A DNA stretch of 7,718 nt, from contig JARIBR010000208.1 of assembly GCA_029258695.1 (NCBI GenBank), forward strand, positions 1 to 7,718, written 5' to 3'. A program made the position numbers and the translations under genes. The notes below the pieces were generated by a model that saw nothing but the letters and a program-made list of their open reading frames with translations, did no database searches and was not told the DNA's origin. Below, one piece after another: positions 6,237-7,718 of the stretch. The stretch's first letter is position 1. The number at the start of each line of letters is the position of its first letter. The DNA is from Quadrisphaera sp. (lineage in GTDB: Bacteria; Actinomycetota; Actinomycetes; Actinomycetales; Quadrisphaeraceae).

Positions 6237-7100
6237 ATGGCGGAGACCGATGGGGCGTCCTCCCTTCGGATGGTGGATGCCGGGTCGACGCTGCCTGGCG
6301 TCGCGCCCCTCGACGCAGCACCGTTGCTCACCGCCCGGGTCGCCGGCCACGCCGTGATGACCCAGGCCCTCGCCGTCCAGGCGGGCGCGCGACCTCGCTC
6401 ACCGCTGGGGCGCCTGCTCGGGCTCTCCCCGCTGTCGACCGAGGCCGCGCCGTGGTTCAGCGGAGCGCTCGGTGAGCGTCACGTGGGGGCGCTGCTCTCC
6501 CGTCTCGGCCGAGAGGGCGAGGCCTGGCGAGTCCTGCACGCGGTGCCGGTGGGGACCCGCGGCGCGGACATCGACCACGTCGTCGTCGGCCCCTGCGGGG
6601 TCGTGACGCTCAACACGAAGCATCACCCCGGTCAGCGCGTGTGGGTCGCCGGGCGCAGCGTGCTGGTCACCGGGCACCGTCAGCCGTACGTGCGCAACGC
6701 CGAGCACGAGGCCGAACGGGCAGCGCGGCTCCTGAGCGCCGCGCTCGGCCGGCCGGTGCCGGTGCGCGCTGCCGTCGTGGTGGTCGGCGCGTCGAGTCTC
6801 ACGGTGAAGCAGCAGCCCGACGCGGTGACCGTGCTGTCCGCTGCGCGGCTGGTGCGCTGGCTGCAGCGCCGCCCCGTCGTGCTGTCGCCGGCCGAGGTGC
6901 GCCAGGTCGCTCGCGCGGCGGCGCAGCCTGGGACGTGGCAGCGCCGTCCGGAGTCCAGGGGTAGCGATCCTCGGCCGGCGTTCGAGCGTCTCGCCGCCGA
7001 CGTGGCGTCCGCCGCGAGGAGGCGCGTCCTCGTGCTGGTGGGTACAGCCGCGACGGTGGTGGCGCTGGCCGGGACGTCGCTCCTGGCGTGGCTGGGCTGA
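6237..7100 (+). CDS. NERD (nuclease-related domain) protein with C-terminal membrane anchor
   Basis: A 287-residue protein carrying a NERD domain at about residues 76-170. The signature is visible: G79-E80 opens the first helix, D111-I-D-H114 (DIDHVVVGP) forms the first strand pair, and N126-T-K128 (VTLNTKHH) is the position of the nuclease E/QxK motif. NERD domains belong to the PD-(D/E)XK-like nuclease superfamily and occur in bacterial proteins fused to kinases, helicases or membrane segments. Here the acidic residue of the last motif is Asn, a variant I recall as common in actinobacterial NERD proteins, so activity is uncertain. Residues 264-285 form one strong hydrophobic helix at the very C-terminus, after RRR, so the NERD domain should face the cytosol, anchored to the membrane. 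It is divergent from the glycine-zipper operon. The likely role is DNA or RNA processing or sensing at the membrane; this is inference. Confidence 0.85.
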   Translation: MAETDGASSLRMVDAGSTLPGVAPLDAAPLLTARVAGHAVMTQALAVQAGARPRSPLGRLLGLSPLSTEAAPWFSGALGERHVGALLSRLGREGEAWRVLHAVPVGTRGADIDHVVVGPCGVVTLNTKHHPGQRVWVAGRSVLVTGHRQPYVRNAEHEAERAARLLSAALGRPVPVRAAVVVVGASSLTVKQQPDAVTVLSAARLVRWLQRRPVVLSPAEVRQVARAAAQPGTWQRRPESRGSDPRPAFERLAADVASAARRRVLVLVGTAATVVALAGTSLLAWLG

Positions 7101-7152
7101 GGCCCGGACCTGCCCACCGACCCCGTGCGCCGGACGGTCGAGGGCCGCAGCG

Positions 7153-7718
7153 CTAGAACTGCCTGGTCCACGGTCGCAGCACCACTTCCCAGCTCCAGGA
7201 CGACCGGTGCTGCTCGATGAGGTGGAGGTAGGTCCGGGCGATCTCGTCCGGGTCTATGGCGCCGTCCGCCGCGTCAGGAGCTGCCGGGTCTTCGTCCTGC
7301 CCCGCCTGGCCGATACGGCCGTCGATGACGACGTGCCCGACGTGGACGTTCTGCGGATGGAGCTCGCGCGCCAAGGACTGGCACAGGCCGCGCAGCGCGA
7401 ACTTGCCCATCGCGTAGGGGGCGGAGCCGGCGTAACCCGTGATGCCGGAGGAGGCACCGGTGAACAGCATCGTCCCGCCGCCGGCGTCCAGCATCCGCGC
7501 GGCAGCCCGCTGAGCCATGAGGAATGCCCCGAACGCCGTCACGTCGAGCACCTGGTGCACCTCGACCGGGTCGAGCTCGGTGATGGCGCCACGGAGCCAC
7601 GGGCTCGGGTTGTAGACGGCGACGTCGAGCGAGCCGTCCAAGCGGTCGATCTCGTTGAAGAGCTCGGCCACGGCAGCCGGCACGCTGGCATCACAGGCCA
7701 GCGTCACGCCGCCGACCT
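7153..7718 (-). CDS. Short-chain dehydrogenase/reductase, N-terminus cut by window edge
   Basis: The C-terminal part (about 188 residues visible) of an SDR-family NAD(P)-dependent oxidoreductase. The frame stays open to the right edge, so the Rossmann TGxxxGxG cofactor motif lies outside. Numbering from the GTG codon at 7707, visible landmarks are CDAS at 5-8 (end of the cofactor-binding strand region), YNPSPW at 32-37 where classical members have NNAG, TGASSG at 83-88 with the candidate catalytic Ser, and Y98-AMG-K102, the YxxxK catalytic pair. ARELHPQNVHVGHVVIDG at 113-130 is typical of the structural helix and strand after the active site. The C-terminus ends WSWEVVLRPWTRQF before a TAG stop. 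It is convergent with the NERD gene across 52 bases. The substrate cannot be told. The GTG at 7707 is almost certainly internal, because an SDR of that length would lack its cofactor site. Confidence 0.9.
   Translation of the reverse strand, partial: VGGVTLACDASVPAAVAELFNEIDRLDGSLDVAVYNPSPWLRGAITELDPVEVHQVLDVTAFGAFLMAQRAAARMLDAGGGTMLFTGASSGITGYAGSAPYAMGKFALRGLCQSLARELHPQNVHVGHVVIDGRIGQAGQDEDPAAPDAADGAIDPDEIARTYLHLIEQHRSSWSWEVVLRPWTRQF

Noticed and set aside
5128..6237. 369-residue plus-strand open frame
   Set aside because: It is an Arg/Gly/His-rich shadow of the glycine-zipper gene and it runs into the NERD gene ribosome site.
6007..6321. N-terminal extension of the glycine-zipper protein
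   Set aside because: It is Arg/Pro-rich, overlaps the divergent NERD gene start, and a better start with a G-rich leader is at 6006.
7101..7152. Possible terminator between the NERD gene and the SDR gene
   Set aside because: GGCCC and GGGCC arms are 36 bases apart with no T-run, which is expected by chance in this base composition.

Overview
The window is a chromosomal stretch from a very G+C-rich bacterium. Nearly every true codon ends in G or C, GTG starts are common, and the protein types (CPBP membrane proteins, an NTK-type NERD protein) point to an actinomycete (Actinomycetota). No genus can be named from the sequence. I saw no rRNA, tRNA, CRISPR array, transposase, integrase or convincing rho-independent terminator. 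No gene-free stretch exceeds 300 bases; the longest is about 230 bases (6007-6236).

Layout. Positions 1-211 (minus) hold the N-terminal part of a small membrane protein that runs off the left edge. A 130-base divergent spacer with a perfect 12-base palindrome separates it from a tandem pair of paralogous CPBP/Abi-type intramembrane protease-like genes (342-1247 and 1249-2136, plus), one base apart and surely co-transcribed. After 118 bases comes a 457-residue soluble protein with a PD-(D/E)XK nuclease-like core (2255-3628, plus). It converges on a minus-strand two-gene operon read from right to left. The first gene (5068-6006) encodes a glycine-zipper/coiled-coil membrane protein. The second (3677-5071) overlaps it by four bases and encodes a protein with an N-terminal nuclease-like E...D...QxK signature, a glycine/alanine-rich hydrophobic middle and an acidic tail. 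Divergent from this operon is a NERD-domain protein with a C-terminal membrane anchor (6237-7100, plus). The right edge holds the C-terminal part of a short-chain dehydrogenase/reductase (7153-7718, minus).

How the genes may work together. The two CPBP proteins look like a recent-to-intermediate duplication kept as an operon. The segment 2255-7100 is the most unusual part: three different nuclease-fold signatures (ExK, QxK and NERD NTK) lie within 5 kb around a glycine-zipper membrane protein. The overlapping pair 5068-6006/3677-5071 could be a two-component unit in which a nucleic-acid-binding or -cleaving module is joined to a membrane-inserting module. That arrangement is reminiscent of stress or anti-phage effectors, but the function is inference only. 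The flanking short-chain dehydrogenase and small membrane protein look like ordinary neighbours.
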